From Blattabacterium cuenoti (GTDB lineage: Bacteria > Bacteroidota > Bacteroidia > Flavobacteriales > Blattabacteriaceae), in assembly GCF_014251695.1 (NCBI RefSeq), contig NZ_CP059195.1:62001-126000 (forward strand): 64,000 bases of DNA, written 5' to 3'. Shown here piece after piece: positions 19,007 through 28,948 of this stretch (positions within the stretch are counted from its first letter, which is position 1; every line of letters starts with the position of its first letter). Below the pieces are notes generated by a model. That model worked only from the letters and a program-made list of their open reading frames with translations. It was not told where the DNA came from and searched no databases. A program made the position numbers and the translations under genes.

Positions 19007-19672
19007 TTATATATTTGTTGTGCATTTTAAGTAAAAAGGAACAAATTTTTCGACATCATTAAATTTTTTTTCACAAAATTTTTTATAAGATATGAAAGAC
19101 ATATCCATTGCAGATGGCTTTTTGTATATAAATTCATTATTTTCAGAAAAAATCAATTTATGATTGATTATAGAAGGAATATTTCCTATAAAATATACTT
19201 TTTTATTTTTTGATTTTAAGAAAGATTTTAAAAAATTATCATCTAATTTTTTTATTATAATAGGATTCAGTCTTTCTTTTGATTCATTAAATAATGAAGT
19301 ATAGAAAAAATTAGATTTAACATGTATCATAGGAATCAAAAATCCTTTTTTTATATTTATTTTATAACTCATTACAGTCAATGTATCCACAGACAATAAA
19401 GGAATCTTTAAAGTATAGCATAATCCTCTAGCAGTAGATGCTCCAATTCTTAAAGAAGTATAGGATCCTGGGCCTTTGTTAACACAAATAGAATTTAAAT
19501 CATTGATATGAATTCCGGAAATACTGATAGCATATTGTATGAATGCATGTAATTTTTCAGAATGAGAATATATTTCGGAATATTCTTCTACGGATGTTAT
19601 ACATCTTCCATTATTAGCGATACTGACTGAACAATTTTTAGTAGAAGTTTCTAAATTTAAAATTAAAGACAT
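19007..19672 (-). CDS. tsaB: tRNA threonylcarbamoyladenosine biosynthesis protein TsaB
   Basis: The 221-residue protein belongs to the ASKHA-fold TsaB family. It starts SLILNLETSTKNCSVSI, contains YSEIYSHSEKLHAFI where related proteins have a His region, and has the conserved VNKGPGSYTSLRIGASTARGL turn (about 64-84). TsaB pairs with TsaD to transfer the threonylcarbamoyl group to A37 of ANN-decoding tRNAs. It is divergent from nadE with only 33 bases between the starts. Length matches the family. Confidence 0.93.
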   Translation of the reverse strand: MSLILNLETSTKNCSVSIANNGRCITSVEEYSEIYSHSEKLHAFIQYAISISGIHINDLNSICVNKGPGSYTSLRIGASTARGLCYTLKIPLLSVDTLTVMSYKINIKKGFLIPMIHVKSNFFYTSLFNESKERLNPIIIKKLDDNFLKSFLKSKNKKVYFIGNIPSIINHKLIFSENNEFIYKKPSAMDMSFISYKKFCEKKFNDVEKFVPFYLKCTTNI

Positions 19673-19705
19673 AATTATATTTTTTAAATTAATACATTAA
19701 TTAAA

Positions 19706-20490
19706 ATGATAAAAATAGAAGAAGTAATTGAATATATTGTATCCTGGTTAAAGGAATATATTCAAAAATCAAAATCTAATGGCTTTATTATTGGAATATC
19801 TGGAGGAATAGATTCTTCAGTTACATCTTGTTTAGTAGCTATGACAAAGGTTCCAACTGTTATATTAGAAATGCCTATTCTGGAAAAAAAAAAAATTTAC
19901 TTTCTATAAAACATGCAAAATTTTTGACAGAAAAATTTTCAAATGTTCATTATCTTAAGAAAGATTTATCTACTTTATTCACTGCTTTTTGTTATATAAC
20001 TAATGATAACATTGAAAAATCTAAATTTTCTTTAGCATTAGCTAATGTTAAATCTCGTATTCGTATGTTAACTTTATATTATTATGCTAATGCCAAAAAT
20101 TATCTTGTTGTTGGAACTGGAAATAAAGTGGAAGATTTTGGAGTAGGTTTTTTTACAAAATATGGAGATGGAGGGGTCGATTTACATCCTATAGCTGATT
20201 TGACTAAAAGTGAAGTACGTTTTTTGGCTAAAAAATTGAATATTATTAAAGAAATACAAAAAGCAAAACCTACAGATGGACTTTGGGAAGATCAACGATC
20301 AGATGAAGATCAATTAGGAGCTACTTATGAAGAATTAGAATGGGCCATGAAAATTATGAAACATAAAAATTATACTTTTTCTGAAATAGAAAATAAAATT
20401 TTTAAAAAATATCAAATTTTGCATGAAAAAAATATACATAAGATGATTTCTATTCCCATATGTAAAATACCTGATAATATAAAAAAATAA
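19706..20490 (+). CDS. nadE: NAD synthetase, interrupted by a -1 frameshift in a run of twelve A
   Basis: This ammonia-dependent NAD+ synthase of the N-type ATP pyrophosphatase family converts deamido-NAD to NAD. The first frame (67 codons) carries the PP-loop GISGGIDSSVTS. The rest lies in the neighbouring frame: VVGTGNKVEDFGVGFFTKYGDGG, then KPTDGLWEDQRSDEDQLG, then the C-terminal IPICKIPDN. The junction is the twelve-A run at 19884-19895. One extra A joins the parts into about 261 residues, the normal length, reading ILEKKKNLLSIKHAK with no missing segment. Every known motif is intact. The gene therefore looks functional or very recently broken; polymerase slippage or a sequencing error could also explain it. 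Confidence 0.88.
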
Positions 20491-20552
20491 AATTTTTGTT
20501 ATTATTATAAAATAAATCATACAGAATCGTTTTCGTAACTTTGTTTATCATT

Positions 20553-21245
20553 ATGATGGAAGGAAAATATAAAAAAAATTTAAAAAAAGAAACAGTGACT
20601 CAAAAGTCTAATTCTATTTTAAATCACTTAATCAATACAGGTTATACTTTACCAAATAATGTTAATTTTATGAGTGATGAAGATAAAATTGAAAAAATAA
20701 AACAACATTTTTTTCAGATTATGAAAATTTTAGGTTTAGATATGAATGATGATAGTTTACGTAAAACACCTAAACGGGTGGCAAAAATGTTTATACAAGA
20801 AATATTTAGTGGACTAAACCTTAAAAATAAACCCAACTTTTCTATTTTTGAAAATAAATATAAATATAACCAAATGTTAATAGAAAAAAATATAACAGTT
20901 TATTCTACTTGTGAACATCATTTTCTTCCTATTGTAGGAAAAGCTCATGTAGGTTATATTTCTAATGGAAAAGTTGTAGGTCTTTCTAAAATTAATAGAA
21001 TTGTTAATTTTTATGCAAAAAGACCACAAGTTCAAGAACGTTTAACAATACAAATTGTTCAATCTTTACAAAAAATGTTAGAAACACAAGATGTCGCTTG
21101 TATTATAGAAGCAAAACATTTATGCGTAAATTCTCGTGGAATTAGAGATATAGAGAGCAGTACAGTCACTACTGAATTTACAGGATCATTTAAAAATAAT
21201 TCGGAAATTCGAAAAGAATTTTTGCATCATGTTGGAATTTCTTAA
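20553..21245 (+). CDS. folE: GTP cyclohydrolase I
   Basis: A 230-residue enzyme from the ATG at 20553 (a second ATG follows directly). It opens the GTP ring to make dihydroneopterin triphosphate, the first step of folate synthesis. Zinc-binding and active-site residues are visible in STCEHHFLPIVGKAHVGYI and in the HLCVNSRGI segment. KTPKRVAKMF and FYAKRPQVQERLT are also typical. The frame opens at a TTG four codons earlier, which I judge less likely. cysS begins directly after its stop. Confidence 0.94.
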   Translation: MMEGKYKKNLKKETVTQKSNSILNHLINTGYTLPNNVNFMSDEDKIEKIKQHFFQIMKILGLDMNDDSLRKTPKRVAKMFIQEIFSGLNLKNKPNFSIFENKYKYNQMLIEKNITVYSTCEHHFLPIVGKAHVGYISNGKVVGLSKINRIVNFYAKRPQVQERLTIQIVQSLQKMLETQDVACIIEAKHLCVNSRGIRDIESSTVTTEFTGSFKNNSEIRKEFLHHVGIS

Positions 21246-22745
21246 ATGAAAAAAATGGAGGAAAAAAATTATAAACAAAAAAACCTAAATTATCTAAAAA
21301 TATATAATTCTTTAACAGGAAAAAAAGAATTTTTTAAGCCAATTCATAAGGAATATGTTGGGATTTATGTATGTGGCCCTACAGTTTATAGTCACTTACA
21401 TTTTGGTAATTGTAGAACTTTTATATCATTTGATATTGTTTTTCGTTATTTAAAACATTTGGGATATAAAGTACGCTATGTTAGAAATATCACTGATGTT
21501 GGACATTTAGAAAATGAGGATTCTGATGCAGAAGATAAAATTTATAAAAAATCTCGTATAGAAGGACTTGAGCCTATGGAAATAGTTCAAAAATACACTC
21601 TGTCTTTTCACAATTTATTAAATGTTTTAAATGTATTACCTCCAAGTATAGAACCAACAGCTACAGGTCATATTATAGAACAAATAGATATGATTCAAAA
21701 ATTAATTCAAAAGAAATTAGCATACGAAATCAATGGATCTGTATATTTTGATTTGAAAAAATATAGAAAATTACATCCTTATGGTGTGATTAGCAAAAAT
21801 AAAGTTGATGAACTGTTTCATAAAAAATTAAAATTTTCAAATGAAAAACGTGAATTACAGGATTTTTCCCTTTGGAAAAAAGCTTATTCCAATCATATTA
21901 TGAATTGGAGTTCTCCATGGGGAAAAGGATTTCCTGGTTGGCATATAGAATGTACTACTATGAGTACAAAATACTTAGGAGAAACTTTTGATATACATGG
22001 GGGAGGCATGGATCTAAAATTTCCTCATCATGAATGTGAATTAGCACAAGCTATAGGTGTTTATAACAAAAGTTATTTGGCACATTATTGGATGCATACT
22101 AATATGATGACTTTAAATGGAAAGAAAATGAGCAAATCTACAGGGAACTTTTTGGGATTAAAAGACATTATTCATGATAAAATTTATAAAAAAACTTTTT
22201 TTTATAGTATTTTTAGATTTTATATTCTACAATCTCATTATAGAAATATTATGGATTTTTCCAATAAGGGTTTGACAGATGCTGAAAAAGGATATCATAA
22301 AATCATGAGAGCTATAAAAATATTAAGAAATTTTGATCCTAAAACATCATCCAAAAATATATCAAAAAATTACAATATTTTTAATGTTGATCATTGGATA
22401 AATATTTGTTATCAAGCTATTAATGATGATTTTAATATTCCTTTATTAATTGTTTACTTATTTCAAGCTTCGATTCACATTATTAATAATTCCCTTCATA
22501 ATATAGATATATTTCATATTAATTTATTAAAAAAATATATGATTTATTTTGTATTTGATATTTTAGGGATTCAAGAAATAAATCATCATGAAGAAAACTC
22601 TACAAAGTTAAAAATACTTATTGAAAAATTAGTCAAATTTCGTTTAGAGGTAAGAGCACAAAAGAATTGGATCATTTCAGATAAAATTCGTCAAGAATTG
22701 TATAACATAGGAGTTTTATTACATGATAAAAAATTATTACAGTGA
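21246..22745 (+). CDS. cysS: Cysteinyl-tRNA synthetase
   Basis: A class I synthetase of 499 residues. The signature region is VCGPTVYSHLHFGNCRTF (HIGH-type HFGN near 53-56), with the zinc-binding Cys in CGPTV. Further zinc ligands are in GWHIECTTMS and FPHHECELAQA. The second nucleotide-binding motif is KKMSKSTGN. The anticodon-binding C-terminal helical part is present. The start codon follows the folE stop directly. The 3' end overlaps the convergent PLP-enzyme gene by 9 bases. Confidence 0.95.
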   Translation: MKKMEEKNYKQKNLNYLKIYNSLTGKKEFFKPIHKEYVGIYVCGPTVYSHLHFGNCRTFISFDIVFRYLKHLGYKVRYVRNITDVGHLENEDSDAEDKIYKKSRIEGLEPMEIVQKYTLSFHNLLNVLNVLPPSIEPTATGHIIEQIDMIQKLIQKKLAYEINGSVYFDLKKYRKLHPYGVISKNKVDELFHKKLKFSNEKRELQDFSLWKKAYSNHIMNWSSPWGKGFPGWHIECTTMSTKYLGETFDIHGGGMDLKFPHHECELAQAIGVYNKSYLAHYWMHTNMMTLNGKKMSKSTGNFLGLKDIIHDKIYKKTFFYSIFRFYILQSHYRNIMDFSNKGLTDAEKGYHKIMRAIKILRNFDPKTSSKNISKNYNIFNVDHWINICYQAINDDFNIPLLIVYLFQASIHIINNSLHNIDIFHINLLKKYMIYFVFDILGIQEINHHEENSTKLKILIEKLVKFRLEVRAQKNWIISDKIRQELYNIGVLLHDKKLLQ

Positions 22746-23891
22746 TTTTAAAGCCTGATTAATATCTTCTAAGAGATCATATCCATTTTCTATTCCTAGA
22801 GATAAACGAATAAGAGAATCTTGTATACCTGCATTCATTCTAATGTTTAAAGGAGTCGATTTGTGAGTCATAGTTGCCGGATGACAAATTAAACTTTTTG
22901 TTCCCCCTAAACTTTCTGCCAACTTAAATAACTTCGTAGAAGTTACAACTTTTTTCGCTGATTCTATTGTATTTTTTTTAAGACTAAAAGAAACAATTCC
23001 TCCAAAATATCGTTGTTGTTTTACTGCAATAGAATGATTTTTATGATGAGATAACCCCGGATAATAAATTTTATCTAGTTCATAATTTTTTTTATTTTTC
23101 AATAAAAAAGAAGCGATTTGAAATGCATTTTTAGATTGTTGTTTCATACGTAAATATAACGTTTGGCTTCCTCTTATAGTTAACCAACAATCAATAGGAG
23201 ATAAAACCCCTCCAGTTGCATTTTGAATATACTTCAATTTTTCATACAAATCTATATTTTTTATAGTAATTAATCCAGCTAATACATCTGAATGTCCTGC
23301 TAAATATTTTGTAGCGCTATGAACTACTATATCGGATCCTAATTTTAAAGGATTTTGAATTGCTGGAGAAGCAAAAGTATTATCTACAACAACTAATATT
23401 GTTGGATTTTTCTTTTTAGATTTTTTACTAATATATTCTATATCAGATATTTTTAAGGTAGGATTTGTAGGTGATTCTAACCAGACTAATTTTGTATTAT
23501 TAGAAATAGAAGAAATCGTTTTTTCTGCATCTGTTGTATCTACAAATTTAGTATGAATACCAAATTTTTTATATAAATTTAGTAAACGAAATGTCCCTCC
23601 ATAAATATCGTCTACAGCTACTATTTCATCTCCATATTTTAGTAATTTTAGTATAGCATCTATAGATGCTAATCCAGAAGAAAAAGCTAAACTAGCATTA
23701 CCGTATTCTAAATCGGTTATTAGATCTTCCAGTATTTTTCTCGTAGGATTATTGGTTCTTGTATAATCAAATCCTTTATGAACACCAGGAGCTTCCTGTA
23801 CATAAGTTGAAGTTTGATATATTGGTGTAGAAATTGCGCCCGTAAGAGGATCAGATAAAATGTTTTGAATAAGCTTTGTTTCTTCCTTCAT
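22737..23891 (-). CDS. Cystathionine gamma-synthase/beta-lyase family PLP enzyme
   Basis: This 384-residue fold-type I PLP enzyme belongs to the Cys/Met metabolism family. Features are IYQTSTYVQEAPGVHKGFDYTRTNNPTR at the N-terminus (substrate loop), FSSGLASIDAIL, the Asp of VVDNTFASPAIQNPL that holds the PLP pyridine nitrogen, and the Schiff-base Lys in HSATKYLAGHSD (about 200). ESLGGTKSLICHPATMTH is the conserved C-terminal site. Sequence alone does not separate MetB, MetC or cystathionine gamma-lyase activity, so no symbol is given. Divergent from atpB. Confidence 0.88.
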   Translation of the reverse strand: MKEETKLIQNILSDPLTGAISTPIYQTSTYVQEAPGVHKGFDYTRTNNPTRKILEDLITDLEYGNASLAFSSGLASIDAILKLLKYGDEIVAVDDIYGGTFRLLNLYKKFGIHTKFVDTTDAEKTISSISNNTKLVWLESPTNPTLKISDIEYISKKSKKKNPTILVVVDNTFASPAIQNPLKLGSDIVVHSATKYLAGHSDVLAGLITIKNIDLYEKLKYIQNATGGVLSPIDCWLTIRGSQTLYLRMKQQSKNAFQIASFLLKNKKNYELDKIYYPGLSHHKNHSIAVKQQRYFGGIVSFSLKKNTIESAKKVVTSTKLFKLAESLGGTKSLICHPATMTHKSTPLNIRMNAGIQDSLIRLSLGIENGYDLLEDINQALKSL

Positions 23892-23910
23892 TGTTATTTA
23901 AATATAAATA

Positions 23911-23918
23911 CAAATGTA
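23911..23918 (-). promoter_or_regulatory. Possible -7 box for the PLP enzyme gene
   Basis: On the minus strand TACATTTG matches TAnnTTTG and lies 20 bases before the start codon. No clear -33 box is seen. Confidence 0.3.
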
Positions 23919-24019
23919 CTAAAAATGAAAATACGATTTTTGTAAAATTTTTTTTCTAAAAAAAACATTTTCTTTAGAAAAAAATATAAATTTGTTTCTT
24001 ATTTTTTGATTTTTTTCAA

Positions 24020-25090
24020 GTGATTTTAAAAAAAATAATATATCCATTATTCTTTTTATTATTTTTTTTCGTCGAATCTTCTGATGGAAATCAAAATATA
24101 AAAATGAAAAATGGGGATAAAGAAAAAATGGATATCTCTGATACTATTTTTAATCATGTAAGTGATTCTCATGAATGGCACATTGCAGGGACTCATAATC
24201 ATGGAATTATTTTTTCTTTACCAGTTATTTTATGGAATAATGGATTAGAAATTTTTTCTTCCTCAAAATTTTCATATAAAAATGTAGTAAAAGGAAAATA
24301 TGGGTATTATAAAATGTTTAAAGAAAAAATATATAATACTAATTATCTTGGATTATTATATTTAGATTCTAAAGGAATCCCAAAAAATAATAAACCTTTA
24401 GATTTGTCTATTACAAAAAATGTGGTATCTATTTTTCTATCTTCTTTTTTGTTGTCTTATCTTTTTGTACGAATGAAACGTAATTATCGAAATCATCAAG
24501 TAAAATGGAGTTTAGGAATTTTTTTAGAATTTTTAATTTTATTTATACGGGATGAAATTGCAATTCCTAATCTTGGGAAAAAAAAATATAAAACTTTTTT
24601 TCCTTTTTTGTTAACATCCTTTTTTTTTATATTAATTAATAATTTGATAGGTCTTATTCCAGGATTTCCCAATGTTACAGGAAACATAAATATTACATTA
24701 GTATTAGCTTCTATGACTTTTATTATTAGCAATATAAATGCAAATATGAGTTATTGGAAACATATTTTTTGTACGCCAGGAGTTCCAATAGGAATTAGAT
24801 TCCTATTAGTTCCTATCGAATTTATTGGAATTTTTATTCGTCCATTAACTTTATGTATTAGATTATTTGCTAATATTACTGCTGGACACATAATTATTTT
24901 AAGTTTTATTTGTCTCATTTTTATTTTTAAAAGTTTTTTTATTGCCGGTTTTTCCGTAATTTTTGGTTTTTTTATTTCTATGTTAGAAATTATGGTTGCC
25001 TTCTTACAAGCTTTTATTTTTACAACTTTGTCTGCCTTATTTATAGGAATGTCTGTTAGAAATTATGATTATGATAATGAAACGCATTAA
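24020..25090 (+). CDS. atpB: ATP synthase F0 subunit a
   Basis: A 356-residue membrane protein that forms the proton half-channels. The essential Arg is in IRPLTLCIRLFANITAGHIII near the C-terminus. PFLLTSFFFILINNLIGLIPG is the conserved NLxGxxPG helix. As in other Bacteroidetes it carries a long N-terminal extension with a signal-like start and HEWHIAGTHNHGI. The best start is GTG at 24020; the first in-frame ATG would remove the hydrophobic signal. First gene of atpBEFHAG; no atpI is seen before it. Confidence 0.94.
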   Translation: MILKKIIYPLFFLLFFFVESSDGNQNIKMKNGDKEKMDISDTIFNHVSDSHEWHIAGTHNHGIIFSLPVILWNNGLEIFSSSKFSYKNVVKGKYGYYKMFKEKIYNTNYLGLLYLDSKGIPKNNKPLDLSITKNVVSIFLSSFLLSYLFVRMKRNYRNHQVKWSLGIFLEFLILFIRDEIAIPNLGKKKYKTFFPFLLTSFFFILINNLIGLIPGFPNVTGNINITLVLASMTFIISNINANMSYWKHIFCTPGVPIGIRFLLVPIEFIGIFIRPLTLCIRLFANITAGHIIILSFICLIFIFKSFFIAGFSVIFGFFISMLEIMVAFLQAFIFTTLSALFIGMSVRNYDYDNETH

Positions 25091-25104
25091 AAAATATTAA
25101 TTAT

Positions 25105-25332
25105 ATGAATATAGATTTAACTTACTCAGGTTTAGCTGCTTTAGGTTCTGGCCTAGCAGTAATAGGGACTGGATTGGGTATTGGTAAAATCGGAAGTTCT
25201 GCAATGGATGCTATTGCTAGACAACCTGAAGCTTCAAATAAAATACAAAATACCATGATTATAGCATCTGCACTAATTGAAGGAGCAGCATTATTTGGAA
25301 TAGTCACTACATTATTAGCTGTATTTAAATAA
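25105..25332 (+). CDS. atpE: ATP synthase F0 subunit c
   Basis: The 75-residue protein is a two-helix hairpin with the polar loop ARQPEA and the ion-binding Glu in ASALIEGAALFG. Helix 1 is Gly-rich (LGSGLAVIGTGLGIGKIG) and lacks the Gln typical of sodium-translocating rotors, and the residues after the Glu are also not of the Na+ type. Proton coupling is therefore expected. It forms the rotor ring. Spacing: 14 bases after atpB, 5 before atpF. Confidence 0.95.
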   Translation: MNIDLTYSGLAALGSGLAVIGTGLGIGKIGSSAMDAIARQPEASNKIQNTMIIASALIEGAALFGIVTTLLAVFK

Positions 25333-25337
25333 ATAAA

Positions 25338-25826
25338 ATGGATTTAGTAACTCCTTCCATTGGATTAATTGTTTGGCAAACAATAATATTTATAATACTT
25401 ATGCTTTTTCTTTCAAAATTTGCTTGGAAGCCAATAATAAATTTTATTGATAAAAGAGAGGAAAAAATTAAGATATCTATTGAGAAAGCTAATCAAGTTA
25501 AAAAAGAATTGAAACATGTAGAAGATCAAAAAAATAAAATTTTAAAAGAAACTCGTGTGAAGAGAGACATGATTTTGAAAGAAGCTATTCAAATCAGAGA
25601 AAAAATAACATTAAAAGCTAAAGAGGAAGGAATGAAAGAAAAAATAAAAATTATAGAAGAAACAAAGAAAAATATTCAAATAGAAAAAAAAGCTACAATT
25701 CATAAATTGAAAAATCAAATAGGATACATTTCTATTAAAATAGCTGAAAAAATATTAAAAAAAGAATTAGATCAAACTGATAAACAAGATCAATTTGTAA
25801 AAGAATTAGTAGATAAATTGTACTAA
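25338..25826 (+). CDS. atpF: ATP synthase F0 subunit b
   Basis: A 162-residue stator protein. One N-terminal membrane helix (LIVWQTIIFIILMLFLSKFAWKP, about 9-31) is followed by a charged coiled coil up to the C-terminus (EEKIKISIEKANQVKKE and so on). The family dimerises and connects subunit a to the delta subunit. Position between atpE and atpH is standard. Confidence 0.93.
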   Translation: MDLVTPSIGLIVWQTIIFIILMLFLSKFAWKPIINFIDKREEKIKISIEKANQVKKELKHVEDQKNKILKETRVKRDMILKEAIQIREKITLKAKEEGMKEKIKIIEETKKNIQIEKKATIHKLKNQIGYISIKIAEKILKKELDQTDKQDQFVKELVDKLY

Positions 25827-25837
25827 TTTTAGTAAAA

Positions 25838-26386
25838 ATGTTTTCAAATTCAAATAAAAAAATTATTCAACATTATGCTAGAGTTTTTTTTGAGTATTCT
25901 GTTATGAATAAAAGTAATATAGATATTTTTTATCATAAACTTAAGGAAATATCATTTATTTTAAATAAAAATGTATATATATCTAAAATTATTAATACTT
26001 ATTTATTAAATAAAGAAAAAAAAATAAAAATATTTAAGATAATATTTTATAATTTTGATATTTTACTTTTTCAATTTGTTAAATTATTAATTCTTAAAAA
26101 AAGAGAATATCTTTTAAAAGAAATTTTTTTAGAATACCAAAACATATACGAAAAAGATAAAAAAGGATTTATAAAATCTATTATTATTTCTGCATGTCCT
26201 TTGAAGAAGGATCTACAAGAAATAATAGCACGTAAAATAATATATAATAAAAAAAAATTTCATATTATTAATAAAATTGATAAATCTATTATTGGAGGTT
26301 TTATATTTCGTGTAGGATATAAAGAATGGAATTTTAGCATTCAGGAACAATTATTTTGTATGAAAAAAATATTTAAAAATTATTAA
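25838..26386 (+). CDS. atpH: ATP synthase F1 subunit delta
   Basis: This 182-residue protein is poorly conserved but has the family pattern. An N-terminal helical domain (IIQHYARVFFEYSVMNK) comes first, and a C-terminal segment KIDKSIIGGFIFRVGYKEWNFSI matches the conserved IGGF.. strand. It links the stator b subunits to the top of the F1 alpha/beta ring. The very high Lys/Ile content reflects the AT bias. Identified partly by position between atpF and atpA. Confidence 0.9.
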   Translation: MFSNSNKKIIQHYARVFFEYSVMNKSNIDIFYHKLKEISFILNKNVYISKIINTYLLNKEKKIKIFKIIFYNFDILLFQFVKLLILKKREYLLKEIFLEYQNIYEKDKKGFIKSIIISACPLKKDLQEIIARKIIYNKKKFHIINKIDKSIIGGFIFRVGYKEWNFSIQEQLFCMKKIFKNY

Positions 26387-26410
26387 AAAAATAAAAGTTT
26401 TTATTTTCAT

Positions 26411-27991
26411 ATGTCAGATTTAAAATATTCTGAAATATCATCAATTCTTAAGGAAGAATTGTCAAATTTTCAATTTGAATCAAAATTATCCGAATCTGGT
26501 ATCATTGTTCAAATAGGAGATGGTGTCGTTAGATCTTTTGGATTAAATTCCGCTTTTTATGGAGAATTAGTAGAATTTCATAACGGAATCAAAGGTATGG
26601 TTTTGAATCTAGAAGAAGATCATGTAAGTATTGTCTTGCTTGGTCCATCCAAAAATTTGAAAGAAGGAGATATAGTAAAAAGAACGGGGAAAATTTTTTC
26701 TATCAAAGTAGGGGAAAATATGTTAGGTCGTGTTGTAGATATATTAGGAAATCCTATAGATGGAAAAGGACCTATAGAAGGAAAATTATTTGAAATGCCA
26801 TTGGAAAGAAAAGCCCCCGGTGTTATTTATAGAGAACCTGTTAAAGAACCTCTTCAAACTGGTATAAAATTTATAGATTCTATGATTCCAATAGGAAGAG
26901 GACAAAGAGAATTAATTATAGGCGATAGGCAAACTGGAAAAACTACTCTAGCTATAGATACGATTATAAATCAGAAAAGATTTTTTGAAAAAAATCAACC
27001 TGTTTATTGTATTTATGTAGCTATTAGTCAAAAAGGTTCTACCGTAGCGAAAATTTTAAAAATTTTAGAAGAAAAAGAAGCAATGTCTTATACAATAATA
27101 GTTTCTGCTACTTCTTCTGACCCAACTTCTATGCAAGTTTTTGCCCCCTTTTCCGGAACTGCTATAGGAGAATATTTTCGAGATACAGGTCGTTCTTCCT
27201 TAGTTGTATATGATGATCTTTCTAAACAGGCAGTCTCTTATAGGGAAATATCCTTATTATTACGACGTCCACCTGGTAGAGAAGCTTATCCAGGAGATGT
27301 TTTTTATTTACATTCTCGTCTTTTAGAACGATCCGCTAAAATTATAAAAGATCAAAAAATGGCGGAAAATATGAATGATATTCCATCTTCTATTAGAAAA
27401 CAAATAAAAGGAGGGGGTTCTTTAACTGCATTACCGATTATTGAAACTCAATCTGGAGATATATCTTCTTATATTCCTACTAATGTTATTTCTATTACAG
27501 ATGGACAAATTTTTTTAGAAAAAGATTTATTTCATTCTGGAGTTCGTCCTGCAATTAATGAAAGTATATCTGTTTCTCGTGTAGGAGGATCTGCACAAAT
27601 TCAATCTATGAGAAAAATATCTGGGACTCTAAAATTAGATCAAGCTCAATTCAGAGAATTAGAATCTTTTTCAAAATTTGGTTCTGAATTAGATTCATCT
27701 ACTATGAATATTCTACAAAAAGGTAGAATCAATATAGAAATTTTAAAACAAACCCCTCATACTCCCTATGATATAGCAGATCAAATAGCTATTATTTATG
27801 TTGGAACTAAAAATTTACTCAAAAAAATCCCTATTGATAAAATTTCAGATTTTGAAAAAAAATATCTTTTTTATTTAAAAGAAAAACATGAAAATATTTT
27901 AAATTCTTTAAGAAATGGAATTTTTAACGAAAAAATATCTAATGTTTTAGAAACAGTAGCTTTAGAATTAAGTGATAAATACGTTTCTTAA
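26411..27991 (+). CDS. atpA: ATP synthase F1 subunit alpha
   Basis: The 526-residue protein is well conserved. The Walker A motif is GDRQTGKTT (about 173-181), with [14 protein letters not shown] and [24 protein letters not shown] typical of the non-catalytic alpha subunit. It alternates with beta in F1. The beta and epsilon genes (atpD, atpC) are not adjacent, which is the usual split arrangement in Bacteroidetes. It is 8 bases from atpG. Confidence 0.97.
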   Translation: MSDLKYSEISSILKEELSNFQFESKLSESGIIVQIGDGVVRSFGLNSAFYGELVEFHNGIKGMVLNLEEDHVSIVLLGPSKNLKEGDIVKRTGKIFSIKVGENMLGRVVDILGNPIDGKGPIEGKLFEMPLERKAPGVIYREPVKEPLQTGIKFIDSMIPIGRGQRELIIGDRQTGKTTLAIDTIINQKRFFEKNQPVYCIYVAISQKGSTVAKILKILEEKEAMSYTIIVSATSSDPTSMQVFAPFSGTAIGEYFRDTGRSSLVVYDDLSKQAVSYREISLLLRRPPGREAYPGDVFYLHSRLLERSAKIIKDQKMAENMNDIPSSIRKQIKGGGSLTALPIIETQSGDISSYIPTNVISITDGQIFLEKDLFHSGVRPAINESISVSRVGGSAQIQSMRKISGTLKLDQAQFRELESFSKFGSELDSSTMNILQKGRINIEILKQTPHTPYDIADQIAIIYVGTKNLLKKIPIDKISDFEKKYLFYLKEKHENILNSLRNGIFNEKISNVLETVALELSDKYVS

Positions 27992-27999
27992 ATTTTATT

Positions 28000-28884
28000 A
28001 TGTCTAATCCAAAAGAAATTAAAAAAAGAATATTATCTATAGAATCAGTTATTAAAACAACAGAAGCGATGAAAATGATTTCTATAGTAAAATTACGAAA
28101 AACAAAAGATCTACTTACGAAAAGTAGAATTTACTTAGATCATATAGAGGTTATTCTTTTAGATCTATTGTTCACAGTACACAAAAAAGATTTAGAAAAA
28201 AATCAATTCTTTTCAAGAAAAAAGGGAAAAAAATTATTTATTGTATTTACTTCTGATCGTGGGTTATGTGGCTCTTTTAATTCTTTAATTTTTGAAAAAA
28301 TTAATTTTTTTTTTCAAAAAGAAGAAGCCTTACATAAAGAATGTCTTTTTTTATCTATTGGAAAAAAAGGATTTGATTTTTTATGTAAAAATAAAAAATA
28401 TAATATATATAAAAATTGGATCGGAAATGATTTCTCAAATCGAGAAATACAATTTTTAGTATCGGAATTAATTTTAGATTTTTTTAAAAAAAATTTTTCC
28501 GAAATTTATTTAATATACAATTGTTTAAAACAATCTTTATTTCAAGAAATAGTTGTAGATAAATTTCTTCCAATTCCTATTACTTATGCTGTAAATTTTA
28601 AAAAAAATATGTCAGAAATTTCCTACATTTTAGAACCCACTAAAAAAAAGATATTAAATTTCCTGATTCCAAAATTTTTAAATTCAAAATTATTAAAAAT
28701 TTTGTTAGAATCAACCATAGCAGAACATACAGCTCGTATGATCTCTATGCATAAAGCTACAGAAAATGCATCTGATATTAAACATGATTTAATATTAAAT
28801 TATAATAAAGAAAGACAAACTACAATTACTAAAGAAATACTTGAAATTATCAGTGGATTAGAATCTTTAAATAAAAAAAAATAA
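28000..28884 (+). CDS. atpG: ATP synthase F1 subunit gamma
   Basis: 294 residues forming the rotating central stalk. The N-terminal helix starts KEIKKRILSIESVIKTTEAMKMISIVKL, the TSDRGLCGSFNSLIF segment is the conserved central Rossmann-like part, and the C-terminal helix EHTARMISMHKATENASD lies near 240-257. It is the last gene of the cluster; trpS follows 64 bases later. Confidence 0.95.
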   Translation: MSNPKEIKKRILSIESVIKTTEAMKMISIVKLRKTKDLLTKSRIYLDHIEVILLDLLFTVHKKDLEKNQFFSRKKGKKLFIVFTSDRGLCGSFNSLIFEKINFFFQKEEALHKECLFLSIGKKGFDFLCKNKKYNIYKNWIGNDFSNREIQFLVSELILDFFKKNFSEIYLIYNCLKQSLFQEIVVDKFLPIPITYAVNFKKNMSEISYILEPTKKKILNFLIPKFLNSKLLKILLESTIAEHTARMISMHKATENASDIKHDLILNYNKERQTTITKEILEIISGLESLNKKK

Positions 28885-28948
28885 TAAAAATTCCAATAAT
28901 TTATTTCAAATTATACATTTTTTTACAAAAAACAAAAAAAACATAATT

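Noticed and set aside
20536-20543. TAACTTTG before folE as a -7 box
   Set aside because: It is only 9 bases from the start codon, with no -33 box at a suitable distance.
23987-23994. TAAATTTG before atpB as a -7 box
   Set aside because: The position is acceptable, but no -33 partner is visible and such octamers are frequent in AT-rich gaps.
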